Source: Ypsolopha sequella
Taxonomy: Eukaryota > Arthropoda > Insecta > Lepidoptera > Ypsolophidae
Length of the DNA stretch: 64,000 nucleotides
Reading direction: 5' to 3'
Assembly: GCA_934047225.1 (NCBI GenBank)
Contig: OW203992.1
Span: forward strand, 18,155,501-18,219,500
The translations under genes were made by a program, and so were the position numbers. The notes below the pieces were generated by a model. It saw only the letters and a program-made list of their open reading frames with translations, did no database searches and was not told where the DNA came from. Shown piece after piece: positions 44,879 to 56,640 of this stretch (positions within the stretch are counted from its first letter, which is position 1; each line of letters starts with the position of its first letter).

Positions 44879-47848
44879 ATGGATCTTTCACATAATCCTG
44901 AACTGTTTCAATCTTTTGATTCTGATGACTCATATGTCGACGCTTTGGATGATTCTGCATTATCTACTGTTCCTCTTAGTGATCTGCTTCACAACTCTTT
45001 CTCCCCATTTAAAAAGAATTTGAACATCTGCCACGTCAATGCTCAAAGCATCTCTGCACATCATTCCGAATTTCTTGCTACTTTCTCTAGCAATCACGAT
45101 CTCATCCATGCTTGTTTAGTTTCGGAATCCTACTTGAAGCCCACTATCCCCTCAACTTCTGTCGCGATCCCTGGCTATGTTCTTGTCAGAAATGACCGAA
45201 CTGGAGCGGGCTGCGGTGGAGTCGCCATATTCTTGCGCTCTGATATTAAGTACAGAGTCATCTCTCAGTCTCCTTCACAGTATACTCAATCCATGGAACA
45301 TTTGTTCGTTGAACTTGACTTTGGTACTGTTAAATTCTTGCTCTGTGTTGTATATCCCCCTCCCAAAGTTGACTATTTTGACAGCCTTGAAGATCTCTTT
45401 GTTACTCACTTGCCTAATTATGAGCATGCTCTAATTATGGGTGATTTCAATACCAACTTACTTCCTTCATCTGATTCACAGATTTTTCACCGCTCACAAA
45501 AACTTCAGGCCCTGACCTCTTCTGTTAATGTTTCCATTCTAGAACTTGATGCCACTCATCACACTGGTGATTCACATACACTTCTGGATCTTATTATGAC
45601 CCCCTGCCCTGATCGTATTGCTTCACATGGCCAGTTTACAGCAGCTGGTTACTCTCACCATGATCTCATCTATGCTTCCTATAAGCTAAAAATCCCTAAA
45701 GTCAAGCCTAAAGTAATTCTTCAGCGTAATTTTGCAGATATGGACAGAAACAAACTTTTGGCTGATGCAAACAAGGTAGATTGGTCTCAGTTAGACAGTT
45801 TGAACAACATTGATGACAAGGTCAACACATTTAATAAATTGATCACAGACCTCTACGATATTCATGCTCCAGTTCGTCCAGTACGAATGAAACACGCTCC
45901 AACCCCTTGGCTCACCGACAATATTCGCAAACTGATGTCCTCTAGAGATAGACTTAAATACAAACACAAAAAAGATCCGACTGAGGAGAACTGGATCAAG
46001 TTTAAAGCCGCAAGAAATCGTTGCAACCAGGTGATAAGGAACGCTAAACGGCGCCACATTCACACCAATGTAGAAAAATGTTCCCCTCAAAATCTCTGGC
46101 GATTTTTGCGGACCTTAGGATTCGGTAAAAATAAGGAGGAGCCCATTTCTTCTCTTGACATTGATGGTCTAAATCGACACTTCTCATCCCCCCCTCACAG
46201 TATTGACTCACTCTTGAAACACTCAACGATAAGGCGTCTTCTTGCTTCGCCCCCTTTAAATGACAACAGTTTCTCCTTCGAGCCAGTTTCGGATTTCAGT
46301 ATCGAAAAAATTATCTTGTCGATTCCTAGTAAAGCAGTGGGTCATGATGGCTTGGGCCGTGACCTTCTTTTGCCTATCCTCAAAACCATTCTTCCTTCTC
46401 TGACACACATAATTAACTTTTCGCTTTCTTCAAGCAGTTTTCCTTCCCTATGGAAAATGGCATATATGGTCCCAATTCCAAAGACTACGAATCCCACCAC
46501 ATTCAAGGATTATCGACCTATATCTATCTTACCCTTTCTTTCCAAAGTGCTTGAACGAGTGGTCAATCGCCAACTTTTAAACTTTCTCCACAAGAATAAC
46601 CTCCTTAACCCCTTTCAATCGGGATTTCGTCCATCCCATAGTACCTGCTCTGCTCTTATTAAAGTTACCGATGATATCCGCCAAGCTATGGACGATAGGC
46701 AACTTACGCTCCTTACCTTACTTGATTTCAGCAGTGCCTTTAACTGCGTTGACTACGACATCCTCTTGGCTATTCTCCGTTCTCTTAACATCTCTGACTC
46801 TGCTGCGTCATGGTTTGATTCCTATCTAAATGGGCGCCATCAGCGCATTCGTGTCAACGATAGATTCTCCAATTGGTGTGATGTGACAGCTGGAGTTCCA
46901 CAAGGGGGGGTTCTATCTCCTTTGCTATTCTCTGTTTTCATTAATACTCTTGTCTCTGTTGTGAACTTCAGCTCTTATCACCTGTATGCCGACGACTTGC
47001 AGCTGTATTTATCTTGCAAGCAGGACTCATTGTCTCATGCTGTTCAGAAGTTAAATTGTGATCTTGATTCTATCAGTCTTTGGACCGAGCAGTATGGACT
47101 TTTAGTCAATCCTGCTAAGACGCAAGTAATAATTTTAGGAAGTAAGGCTCTGGTGGACAAAACTGACTTACATACCTTACCCCAAGCTTGTTTCAATAAT
47201 ATACCACTACCATACTGTACTGAGGTAAAAAGTCTGGGTTTGCACATCAGAAATAACATGTCCTGGGATTTACATGTGTCTGAAAGCAGCAAGAAAATAT
47301 TTGCGTCTATGCATGCCCTTAAACGCATGCAAAAGTTTCTACCATATTCTGCCAAAGTTACTCTTGTTAATTCGTTATTGCTCCCCATCTTAGATTACGC
47401 GGATGTATGCTATCCCGACCTCACTGAGGAACTTCTTAATAAGCTTGACCGACTTCTCAACTTATGCATCCGTTATATATTCGGACTGCGTAAGTATGAT
47501 CACATTTCTAAATTCCGCACTGAACTCAATTGGCTTAATATCAGGTTCCGCAGAGATTCCCATATTTTGACCTTTCTTTATGGTATTCTCCATAACCCAA
47601 GTTCCCCGTCATATCTTAAGGAACGTTTTGTGCCTCTTTCGTCCCTCGATCGCATTGAACGACCCAGCAAAACTTGGCTTCTTCGTACACCTGAGCATAG
47701 TTCATGCATGTATACAAATTCTTTTACTGTGAGTGCAATACGCTTGTGGAACAGTTTGCCGCTACACATTCGTGAGGCTCCGTCTGTATCGGTCTTCAAG
47801 AATAAGATAAAACAGCACTTTCTTGATTTACAGAATGATCCACAATAA
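44879..47848 (+). CDS. LINE ORF2: APE endonuclease plus reverse transcriptase
   Basis: 989 residues, uninterrupted. The endonuclease (about 48-270) shows HVNAQS (N54), SESYL (E83), GGVAIFLR, VVYPPP (Y159), MGDFN (D189, N191), LLDLIM (D237) and YSHHDLIY (H261). The usual SDH triplet reads SHH, so one acidic catalytic partner is replaced. The reverse transcriptase spans about 480-790: DYRPISIL, LLDFSSAF (catalytic D616), GVPQGGVLSPLLF (from G672), YADDLQLY (catalytic D705-D706) and LLVNPAKTQ. The C-terminal part ends with VSAIRLWNSLP...SVFKNKIKQHF, usual for CR1/Jockey-assemblage proteins. No RNase H. It should nick target DNA and prime cDNA synthesis from the element RNA. The start is the first ATG after the AT-rich spacer. 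A decayed relative lies at 23285-24385. Confidence 0.95.
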   Translation: MDLSHNPELFQSFDSDDSYVDALDDSALSTVPLSDLLHNSFSPFKKNLNICHVNAQSISAHHSEFLATFSSNHDLIHACLVSESYLKPTIPSTSVAIPGYVLVRNDRTGAGCGGVAIFLRSDIKYRVISQSPSQYTQSMEHLFVELDFGTVKFLLCVVYPPPKVDYFDSLEDLFVTHLPNYEHALIMGDFNTNLLPSSDSQIFHRSQKLQALTSSVNVSILELDATHHTGDSHTLLDLIMTPCPDRIASHGQFTAAGYSHHDLIYASYKLKIPKVKPKVILQRNFADMDRNKLLADANKVDWSQLDSLNNIDDKVNTFNKLITDLYDIHAPVRPVRMKHAPTPWLTDNIRKLMSSRDRLKYKHKKDPTEENWIKFKAARNRCNQVIRNAKRRHIHTNVEKCSPQNLWRFLRTLGFGKNKEEPISSLDIDGLNRHFSSPPHSIDSLLKHSTIRRLLASPPLNDNSFSFEPVSDFSIEKIILSIPSKAVGHDGLGRDLLLPILKTILPSLTHIINFSLSSSSFPSLWKMAYMVPIPKTTNPTTFKDYRPISILPFLSKVLERVVNRQLLNFLHKNNLLNPFQSGFRPSHSTCSALIKVTDDIRQAMDDRQLTLLTLLDFSSAFNCVDYDILLAILRSLNISDSAASWFDSYLNGRHQRIRVNDRFSNWCDVTAGVPQGGVLSPLLFSVFINTLVSVVNFSSYHLYADDLQLYLSCKQDSLSHAVQKLNCDLDSISLWTEQYGLLVNPAKTQVIILGSKALVDKTDLHTLPQACFNNIPLPYCTEVKSLGLHIRNNMSWDLHVSESSKKIFASMHALKRMQKFLPYSAKVTLVNSLLLPILDYADVCYPDLTEELLNKLDRLLNLCIRYIFGLRKYDHISKFRTELNWLNIRFRRDSHILTFLYGILHNPSSPSYLKERFVPLSSLDRIERPSKTWLLRTPEHSSCMYTNSFTVSAIRLWNSLPLHIREAPSVSVFKNKIKQHFLDLQNDPQ

Positions 47849-48202
47849 TTAAATATTTTATTAAATCTGTTTTAAGTTTTTAGACAAATTCTCTTCAGTA
47901 TATATCCATTATACTTATTTATTTATGTAGTGGTATATGTAGTTTATCATTTAATGTTGTTATCTCCTATTAATTACTGTATATGTTTATTAGCATGTAG
48001 TATAATATAATTTACTAAGTGTTTGAGTAATATATATATTTAAATCGGTACCCTATAATATTTTGACATCATGGCACTACCCGCAACAACTTCCCAATTA
48101 CCAAAGGTTAGCTGGTAGAGAATACTAAATAGTATTAAGCTCGCCTATGTACAAAATTTTTATCTTGTGCAATAAAGAATTTTATTATTATTATTATTAT
48201 TA
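47849..48202 (+). repeat. LINE 3' UTR and (TTA)n tail
   Basis: Contains ATGGCACTACCCGCAACAAC, CAAAGGTTAGCTGGTAGAGA and TGTGCAATAAAGAATTTTAT, then seven or so TTA units. The same blocks are shared with 25320-25478, so this end is conserved in the family and is likely what the reverse transcriptase recognises. Confidence 0.85.
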
Positions 48203-48485
48203 AGCCTCACACACGCTGGACAAGCGGGTTGGTGACCGCGGTTCCGGAACCCTCGCGCCAGTGACGCCGCTGCCCATCACCAGTCTGTTCCATATAAGGC
48301 ACAGCCATTAGGGATGGATATACCGCCATCCATCGGTTCCAGGCATTATGGGCCTCCTGGTTTTTTGCCTGTGAGCTGTCCTCTTACTCTCCCCCGAATT
48401 ACTTCGGGGGGGTCTCCAAGCAAGATGGTGGTACCTCCACAGTGGAGCCCGGTATCAGCTCTACCACCTGTAGAATTTCGCATTA
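48203..48485 (+). repeat. GC-richer interspersed repeat next to the LINE tail
   Basis: CACACGCTGGACAAGCGGGT and the following text look like the 3' part of another lepidopteran LINE, from memory. It includes a perfect hairpin CCCCCGAA-TTAC-TTCGGGGG at 48391-48410. No coding frame is recognisable. Confidence 0.4.
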
Positions 48486-48779
48486 AAACTTTTTATTTAT
48501 CAAAATAGATGAAACTATTTAAACAAAATAATTCAATATTTATTTATGCGCGTGCTAATAATGAACAGCGCTACCTTTTGATATTTTCAAGTTCTAAAAT
48601 TTGATACGCTACTATCATAGCAAAATTTATCCTATCAAATAATATAAAAATATAACTATGTTTTTTTTTACCTTTTTTTAATTGTACCGTGCGTAATGAA
48701 CAAACGCCGTCTGAAAGTCTGAATAACTAACCATGTCAGAATCTAACTTGACACTGGCAAAAAGTGGCGCTTAAAATAG

Positions 48780-49175
48780 CAGCCGTCGCTAAGACTTAAA
48801 AAAAATCTAACCAGTTTTCTCGTTGTTTTTAAACAATTGTTCGTGACTTCTATAGGCCTTCATCGCCAGGAATTATTATTTGCTATGTAACTTCTAACTT
48901 CAAACAGTAGAAAAGTAAATTACAAAATTTAATTTAATGAAACAAAGGGGCCGACTTCAGAGTGGCAGTGCAGGATTATCTGAACAAAATAAAGCTCTGT
49001 CCACCTGTGAAAACTGCATGAAAATCCGTTCATTTGTTTCGGAGTTGTGCGCCAACAAACACACAGACAGACAAAAAAGAAATAAAAAATCGCTGATTTG
49101 TGTTCTATTACTCTTTTTAAGTCACCCCCTTTCTATTTTTATTACTTTTCTTCAATATACAGACACACCGGGCGT
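48780..49175 (-). mobile_element. Helitron-like element, inverted copy of 8315-8700
   Basis: On the minus strand it carries the CAAATCAGCGATTTTTTATT, GTCTGTCTGTGTGTTTGTTGG, GACAGAGCTTTATTTTG and TAATTCCTGGCGATGAAGGC blocks in the same order as the 8.3-8.7 kb element. It lacks the CTAG-type end, so it is a fragment. Confidence 0.5.
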
Positions 49176-49179
49176 AACC

Positions 49180-50915
49180 TTTCATTATATGTTTTTTTTT
49201 TAGCTTTTTTTTATTTTCTCAGAATACGTTTTATTATGGCCTCTACCACGGCAAAAATATTATTTAAGAAAAATTTTAATTCAAGGGTGGTCCACATACA
49301 AAAAGACCTCGAAAAAGTAGCATTTTTAACGTTATCATGTCCCCCCCTTATCTCCGAAACAAGTGGACCGAAAATATGAAGAAAAATCATGGTAATACGT
49401 ACAGATTACAGGAATATAGCCGTCAAGATATTAGGATTCCGTACTCAGTGGGAGCTGCAATTTTTTTGCAAAGCGCTACCATTTTAACGGCTTGTTTTTG
49501 TCGCATTAATGTTGCTATGACATCTATATTGTTGTTATTTATTTGCTATAATATTTTTAGGTTTCCGTACTCGTATTGTGTGGTGGTACAGAACCCTTTG
49601 TGCGCGAGTCCGACTCGCACTTGCCCAATTTTTCGACAGCTGATCTCTTAATTCTCGTTTCTATTGCGGGGTTAATATTCTGAGGGTTGAAATATGGAAA
49701 TGAAATGGGACATTAGGCGCAAGTTTGGGTCTTGTCACGCGTCCACTCGACCCACAACTCCCGCAAGCTCCCAACTTCTCGGGGCGTCTGGAAATTTCTA
49801 ACATTACGACCACCCGCACCCCTTGAATTATTGGACTTACGCACCCACTTACGAGCCGACGTGAGTGTAAAGTTTAGTTTCTTGTTTGCATGGGATTACT
49901 CCAGTGCGATTACTTACGGTCGTATATAAAGACATTTACGACTAAGTACCTGACCGGCGAGGATGCTCACAGTGTTCGTGTGAAATGTAATAGTTATTCC
50001 GAGTCATGCTAGTAAAAGGGATATAAAAATAAATAAAATGTATTTGTAAATTTTCAACGATATAACAAGTAGAGTCGAGAACAGCGGGTGACCAAGTAAA
50101 CGATTATAATTGGCTCACAAACAAGCGCGCGCGACGCAACGAATGCGACAAGTGAAGCGCCGCGCCGCGCCACTTACCTCCATCATATCTCTTTTAATTG
50201 ACTGGCGATTTCAATCAATGCACATCGCTGAGCTCACGAAACTATCACTACGTCATGCCTACGTTAACAGAGCATCACAGATTCACTCAAAATGTCGTTT
50301 TCAGTCCGCTTTCAGAGAATTTACGATACTGTGGACGGCCAATAAATGCAAATTTTATTGTTTATGGCAGATTTAACGGTAGTGAACTCTTTTTACCGAT
50401 GCTGTAAAGTGGTTTAGCGATGCCAGTCAGACAAATTCTCTTCCCATTAACATTTGCTATGCGACGGTAACACTTGTTTATATTTTAGTGATAACAACTA
50501 ATGGCGCCTGTAGAGACAGAATTATAGTTTTGTTGTTTTTCCAATGCAACACTTCTACCCCTTTTAAATGGGTTAATTTTAGGTATGCAACTTAGACATT
50601 CAATTAGCTACGTCACAAAATTTTAAATATAAAAAGGGCTAACTGTATATGGTTTCATGTATCTAACTTTAACTTCAGCCAATTGTGCTTAACGAATAAT
50701 ATTATGGGAAGAGTCGCTTGCAAACTTGGATTTTCTTTTCTATCTTTGCGTCTGTTAATAAAGGTCGAGGGGTGGCTTCGGAGAGGGAGATCAGCCCGCG
50801 GTCTGCCCGAGCACTGATAAGGCTATTAAAAGTTACGCTCTCAGGTCAACGGCTGAATTGTACAGATACGGCCGACCGATATTAAAGAAATCCGACCGTT
50901 CCGTGGAAATAAGCC
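49180..50915. other. Gene-free DNA with an interspersed repeat
   Basis: 49560-49622 is an inverted copy of the GGGTTCCGTAC repeat (here TTTCCGTACTCGTATTGTG ... GAGTCCGACTCGCACTTG). 50125-50175 is a CpG-rich patch. Open frames are short and featureless. Confidence 0.45.
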
Positions 50916-50920
50916 AACGA

Positions 50921-51720
50921 GAAATTGAGTCAAGAGTACAATGTCATATGTATACCGATATCACAGAAGTAGCTACGAGTATCGTGGAGCGACCGAAACT
51001 GATGTTCAGAAATGAGAATGTTACGAGTATTGACATCTATCACTCCAACATGCACCTCTAAGAATTGAGTCAAGAGTACAATGTCATATGTATACCGCTA
51101 TCACAGAGGTAGTTACGAGTATCGTGGAGCGACCGAAACTGATGTTCAGAAATGAGAATGTTACGAGTATTGACATCTATCACTCCAACATGCACCTCTA
51201 AGAATTGAGTCAAGAGTACAATGTCATATGTATACCGCTATCACAGAGGTAGTTACGAGTATCGTGGAGCGACCGAAACTGATGTTCAGAAATGAGAATG
51301 TTACGAGTATTGACATCTATCACTCCAACATGCACCTCTAAGAATTGAGTCAAGAGTACAATGTCAAATGTATACCGCTATCACAGAGGTAGTTACGAGT
51401 ATCGTGGAGCGACCGAAACTGATGTTCAGAAATGAGACTGCTACGAGTATTGACATCTATCACTCCAACATGCACCTCTAAGAATTGAGTCAAGAGTACA
51501 ATGTCATATGTATACCGCTATCACAGAGGTAGTTACGAGTATCGTGGAGCGACCGAAACTGATGTTCAGAAATGAGAATGTTACGAGTATTGACATCTAT
51601 CACTCCAACATGCACCTCTAAGAATTGAGTCAAGAGTACAATGTCATATGTATACCGCTATCACAGAGGTAGTTACGAGTATCGTGGAGCGACCGAAACT
51701 GATGTTCAGAAATGAGAATG
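50921..51720 (+). repeat. 140-bp tandem array, 5.7 nearly identical copies
   Basis: Units start at 50921, 51061, 51201, 51341, 51481 and 51621 (the last is 100 bp long). AATTGAGTCAAGAGTACAAT opens each, and CACTCCAACATGCACCTCTA closes the complete ones. Copies 2, 3 and 5 look identical, copy 4 has a few changes and copy 1 is the most diverged. The array breaks off within a unit exactly where LINE-derived sequence begins. 140 is not a multiple of three and the frames stop within each unit, so it is not a coding repeat. Confidence 0.95.
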
Positions 51721-52110
51721 GCCACAAAGCTCCTTACATGATGACTTGCACACAGACGAAAGAGGTTTTACCCACCGTGGACGGTCGCCTGACAAAGAAA
51801 CTGCTACGTCTCAATAGACCCAACCTTCGCATGATAGTAGGGCTAATTACGGGACCCAGTAACCTCAACAGACATTTCTATAATATAGATCTAATGGACA
51901 GCCCTCTGTGCAGAGCTTGTATGGAGGCCGAAAAAACGACGACAATAGACTGCGTAGACGTCAGCATACCACGGGCTACGATCCTCGGTAAACTCCCGGA
52001 CGCTCCGCCAGTCCTGTGGTGATCTAGATATTCGGATATCGACGTGACCTGGGCTGGTTAGAATAGCCGGTTCCACACTTTCCATGCCCAAAGGTCCAAA
52101 TAAGAGACTA
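51721..52110 (+). pseudogene. LINE ORF2 3' end (RNase H-like, R1/Jockey group)
   Basis: An open frame of about 100 codons reads MMTCTQTKEVLPTVDGRLTK, then RLNRPNLRMIVGLITGPSNL and HFYNIDLMDSPLCRACME, stopping at 52020. The ...LTGHxxLNxHLHxxGLxDSPLCRxCxEEET pattern is the last domain of R1- and Jockey-group ORF2 proteins. The H-rich VHFLCxCP that normally follows is missing. It is homologous, in the opposite orientation, to 40610-40946 plus 41547-41590. Reverse transcriptase and endonuclease are absent. The frame continues upstream into the 140-bp array (LMFRNENGHKAP), so the array may have grown from a piece of the LINE or by fusion with it. Confidence 0.7.
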
Positions 52111-52620
52111 GGTGCGGAAGCCGAGCCCACCAAAGAAGACGAGACAAAGACATTTTAGTTATGGTGCCGCTAGTCGCAACACAAATTTATTTAGTTGTTA
52201 ACAAAAAACGTAATTATTCAGCTACAGTAAACATTAGTAAAATCCAAATAGAATTTCAGTTTTACTGAAAACGCTTACAAGTACTACAGACGATTCTGGC
52301 TATGTATAAAACTCGTTTCACGCGCATGTACACTTCTCTTGCGAACTTTGGTTTGTTGGATTTAACAACTATGGTAGAATAATCTATAATGCTGAACACG
52401 TACTCGCACGTAATAATCGTACGAAGGAACATAATAAAATTTCGGTAAAAGTCTCATTTGCAGAATATTCAACGTGGAAGCGACATAAAAGCATACGTAG
52501 AACAGACCATACGCAAAAGTTTAGAGCTCGGGAATTGTGTTCAAAGCAATTATTGTGAATAGTGCTCACTTCAGCAATGGTAGAAATTCGCGTATAAATC
52601 GCGTCACAGACCACAAACAA
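52111..52620. other. Gene-free spacer
   Basis: AT-rich, with no recognisable features. Confidence 0.4.
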
Positions 52621-55600
52621 AAACGTGCATGTGGACCGGCGCGGCGGCCATTATTTTCGACTGCATAATCGCTTCGTCCGACGCCCGCATCGTTTCCCTT
52701 GCTATTTTATTTCCTCCCCACATGGTTGTATTTCGAATAGGCGAGCCTTTTTCAGCGCGGACTCAAAAGGGAAATTAAACCGTGTTTAAATCTGTTTTAA
52801 AGTCTCATTCCGGTTAGTAGATTCGGCGAGGAGATGAGACCGGCGACAGACCAAAGCCACCACGATACAATTCCGGCACAATGTGTGCCCGCTATAACCG
52901 GATTAAACTCATTGTTACATATGAGTTGGGAGGTTCGAGGTCCGAGAGTACTGCTCCTAGCCAGGATACTGCCATCGTTTCAGTTCAATCGCTACAAACT
53001 TTAAATTCTAGTTATAACATTTAGCTTAAGCCCCTTAACTCTGATGCAAGAACCCAGACCTATTTCAGGATTAGTTCGAGTATCTAAGTTTCGTAAGTGT
53101 AAATGATTTCAGTTGCTTTCAAGGAGTACTAAAATGTAATAGCTGCTTGTTAACTTTAATTTATTTAACATTTAGTATTTTAACCGTTAACAGAGTCATT
53201 GTAGACATGGGAAATAGTTTAAATAAAACTCAAAACGTCAGGAAAACCGTGTAAAATGTTCGATAGGGTTATTCAGCGGATAAGTTCCATCAATCCGGAT
53301 ATATTTATCGATAGAGATTGATTCGATCCGTCTGAACTTAGGAAGAGAAATTGTTGGCTGCAAGCATGTCGACATTTATTTAGTGTCGCTCTTTATCTAA
53401 AGCTGACGGTGGCGGTTTCGTCAACTGCATTAATTTGGTAAATTGATTAGGGCAGGAAGTTGGCCACAGCCTGAAAGCTTATACGGCACTAGTTCTACCC
53501 ACTTCGGATTCGGATTAATTGTCCACTTAACGCGACTTGTAATAAAGTAAATCCGGCGTCACGGCTCGTCTACTAAGTTACGTAGTCGTTTTAGCTGGAG
53601 AAACTTGTTAAGCGAGTAGCGGGTATGAGATTAGTGGATGTGGGAGCGAGAGTCTTTCAGGGCGTGTTAGCTGAAGCCCCACGCTACACGAAACGCCGGG
53701 CCGCGCCGCGCCCCGCTGCAGACTCGCAATCCTCGGTCCGCTAAACCAGACTATTTACATTACACACCGTCTCTTGCAGATCTTTAATTAACAAATAAAA
53801 CGTCTTTTAATACGCTTGGAATATACCATCTTCCATTCTTTTTTTAAAACAACATATTCAGATCATGCAACCCGCTGCGACCAACGTATTCTCTTCACAC
53901 AAAACTTTTACCTACAAAGTTCGAGGAATGAACCGATATGGCGCTCGATAAAAGACAAAATTTATTGTTGTTTTATAAAATTTCCCACACCTCTAAATTA
54001 TGTGTACTTTGGGCAAGACTACAAGAAGTGAGGGAGTGAGTTATGACAGGAGACCGGTGCCAGCAATAAAGTTTTCTGATTCACTGCTGTAGCAAAATGG
54101 CGTAGCCGGGGATTTGATTTTGAATGTTGCCCGTATCATTTTTAGTTATGAAATTTTCAAGAGTAGATTTTGACGCCTGGTTTTGTATTCGCTATAATGT
54201 TTGATAAAAAATTCTTACATTAGAATTCATTATCAATAACGAATATGTTCTTCCTGTCCGTAACTAAGAAAATGATGTATTCCTAAGACTCTCTCTCGAG
54301 TTTTATGGGCATAAATAAGGAACGTAATAAGCAAGCATAAAGGAAATGAAGTGAAGCCGGTGCGCAGGGAGCAGAATAGAGCAATCAGGCGGAGAACACT
54401 CTGACACAGCAATTTGGACGGCAGAGCGTCGCCGCCATCGCCACCGATGTGTTTTGATAGCGCCGCTTTTGTGCGCCCGTTTCTTGCGCGCTTATAAAAT
54501 ATATTTACGACTCCGATGAGATTGGAATATCGCCTGCTACGCCTTAATAACTTCCGTTGTGACTTTTCGAAGGACTACTGGCTTCAGAGAGGGTTATTCT
54601 TTCAAGAAGTTGCGTGTATTTAGAGACCTTTTAGGATAAAATATGGATCAGGTGTTCTCTGTTTAGTTGGATAAAACAAGGTCACACATCAGTGTTACAG
54701 TAAAGGTCGGGCTGTCTCGTTTCAATGGGAGTGATTGCCTCAGTACCGGCAGTATCCCTTCGCCGGAAATTAAACCGAGCACGCAAGAGATGAGCTACGA
54801 CTGCCTTGTGTCAAGTTGTGTCTGATACCCGTGATGCTCTCATTAAGATCTAACGGCTCGCTCAACCGAACATTTTATACTGAGTGCTCGTTCTTTGTTA
54901 AATATTAAAAATAAACATTTGTAGCTAGAAATGAAGACCATAAACGAAAACAACACAGAAGTATGGAGTTCATGACGTCATAAACGTACCAAATTTAGTC
55001 ATCCGGAGCGTCATCTGTGATTCTGTTTGTAGATTACAGTGATATTTGCAGTATTGATCAGTTGGAATCAATCGCGATATGCAAATATTTGCGCCGTGCG
55101 CTGACCGTCAGGTCCGATGATTTACGCGTGTCGCGACACTCCGTTATGCAATTACGATAGCTTATTAAAAATTTACTGCAGCCTGAAACGGACAGAGTTA
55201 AATTAGTATGGGTATTGTTCGTTAGGCAGTTATTTTGCAGGTGTGTACGAGGAATTAATTAACTTACGAGTGGTGGTGTAGAATTGTAGACATGTTTCTA
55301 GGACGAATAGCGAGCGACGCCGCGGGCGGACATTGGTGGGGTTTAGCCTGTGCATGACGTGATGCCACTGAACGTCGCAGATGCTGCGGTCTACCGCAAT
55401 TTCTATCGACTTGTCATTCAAAGCTATACAAATCCGGTTCCAATGATAATTGTTATTTATCATGTTAATGTAAAAATTTAACAAATTTCAATAGATCTTA
55501 CGCACAATAATCTCATATGTAATCATAAAAAGCTCAAAAAGCCACAAGCGACACGGGACGTAATGGCGGATATAATATATGCTAATGAGGTCGGACAGCG

Positions 55601-56640
55601 AGCGTGACGTAATACGCTGGACCGCAGCGCACGCCCGCCGCCGCAGTTGCCCGCACCTAACGAGCTACCACACATTTTCAATACTTTCCTCTCTCAAAAC
55701 TTACTCAAACAGCCAAACCACTGCTAGTTTTGCTCTAAAACCTTTGCACTAGATGTCAAATATATTTATGCACATATATAATGTTTAATATAAGAAAGGT
55801 TGTGCTTATTGCCTCGTTAGTTTCCAACAGCGCTCGTGGATTTGTAATGACAAGAGCGTATATTCAGTAGCAGAACACTAATTCAGTTATTTGTTTTTGT
55901 ACGGCAGCAGGCGTAGGCATTATATTCCACTATGTATAAGTATCTAAGTGGATGAAGCAGGCGGAGCAGTTTGCGATAATAAAAACAGTGCGGTGGTACA
56001 AAAATAAGAAAAGTTAGCGTCGCCGGGCGTCCGCGAGGCGCCAGAAGCGCGGGGTCGCAGAGTCGAGCGCCGCGCGGGCCCTGTTTACTATCCACCCTAG
56101 GGGAATGTTTATTTCGCTTTGTTTTAAATTTATTTTACTCTCTCGTATATTCGTTAAAGCCTTCATGCCCTAACATGAAACATCGGAAACAGCTTCATTA
56201 GCAAAAAGTCACGCAATCAATATTTCAAAATGTTCATTTAGAATTATGGCAAATCTGAAAGAAAAAAATCGTTTGTCCGTCTTCCTCGCAATATATTAAC
56301 ACCAGGAAAATGAAAATAGTAAATTCACGGATCACCGATTCTTAGAAGGGATAATGTGAAATAAAGTCAGCGGCTGACACTGTTTTTTGTCGGGGGCGCA
56401 TCATCCATCACATGGTGTCGACTGATTTATGGCACTGGCGTGGCGGAGCGACATGAGCGCAGCCTATTCGCGATGACGACGCGATTAAGAGCGGCAGCGC
56501 AGCGGTGCGGCATGGGACGCGACGCGCGACGCGGCGGCGTGCGACCGACAGCGTCTTCCCGACAAGGGAACTCACGTCACATCCTTGACTAATCGTGGGG
56601 GCGGTCGTTAGGACGGTGCGGAGGCGCGCTACCATAACCT
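52621..56640. other. Repeat-poor region with clustered CpG-rich blocks
   Basis: About 4 kb without any repeat that I can match elsewhere in the window. GC-rich patches lie at 52635-52695, 53680-53745, 54350-54480, 55555-55650, 55990-56095 and 56395-56640. No open frame shows a known domain, and the GC-rich frames translate to low-complexity R/A/P. The pattern fits unique regulatory or intronic DNA of a nearby gene, but nothing in the sequence proves it. Confidence 0.4.

Larger units (their letters stand above)
43333..48202 (+). mobile_element. Apparently full-length non-LTR retrotransposon (LINE)
   Basis: A two-ORF LINE: a short 5' UTR, ORF1 (43553-44335), a 543-bp inter-ORF gap, ORF2 (44879-47848), a 3' UTR with AATAAA (48171-48176) and a terminal (TTA)n run to about 48202. 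The simple-repeat tail instead of poly(A), the endonuclease of apurinic (APE) type and the absence of RNase H place it in the CR1/Jockey/L2-like assemblage, perhaps near the Daphne or Kiri groups. I cannot settle the clade by eye. No target-site duplication is evident, as is common in (TTA)n-tailed families. Both frames are open, so it is a recent and possibly mobile copy. The left border is uncertain by tens of bases. Confidence 0.85.
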
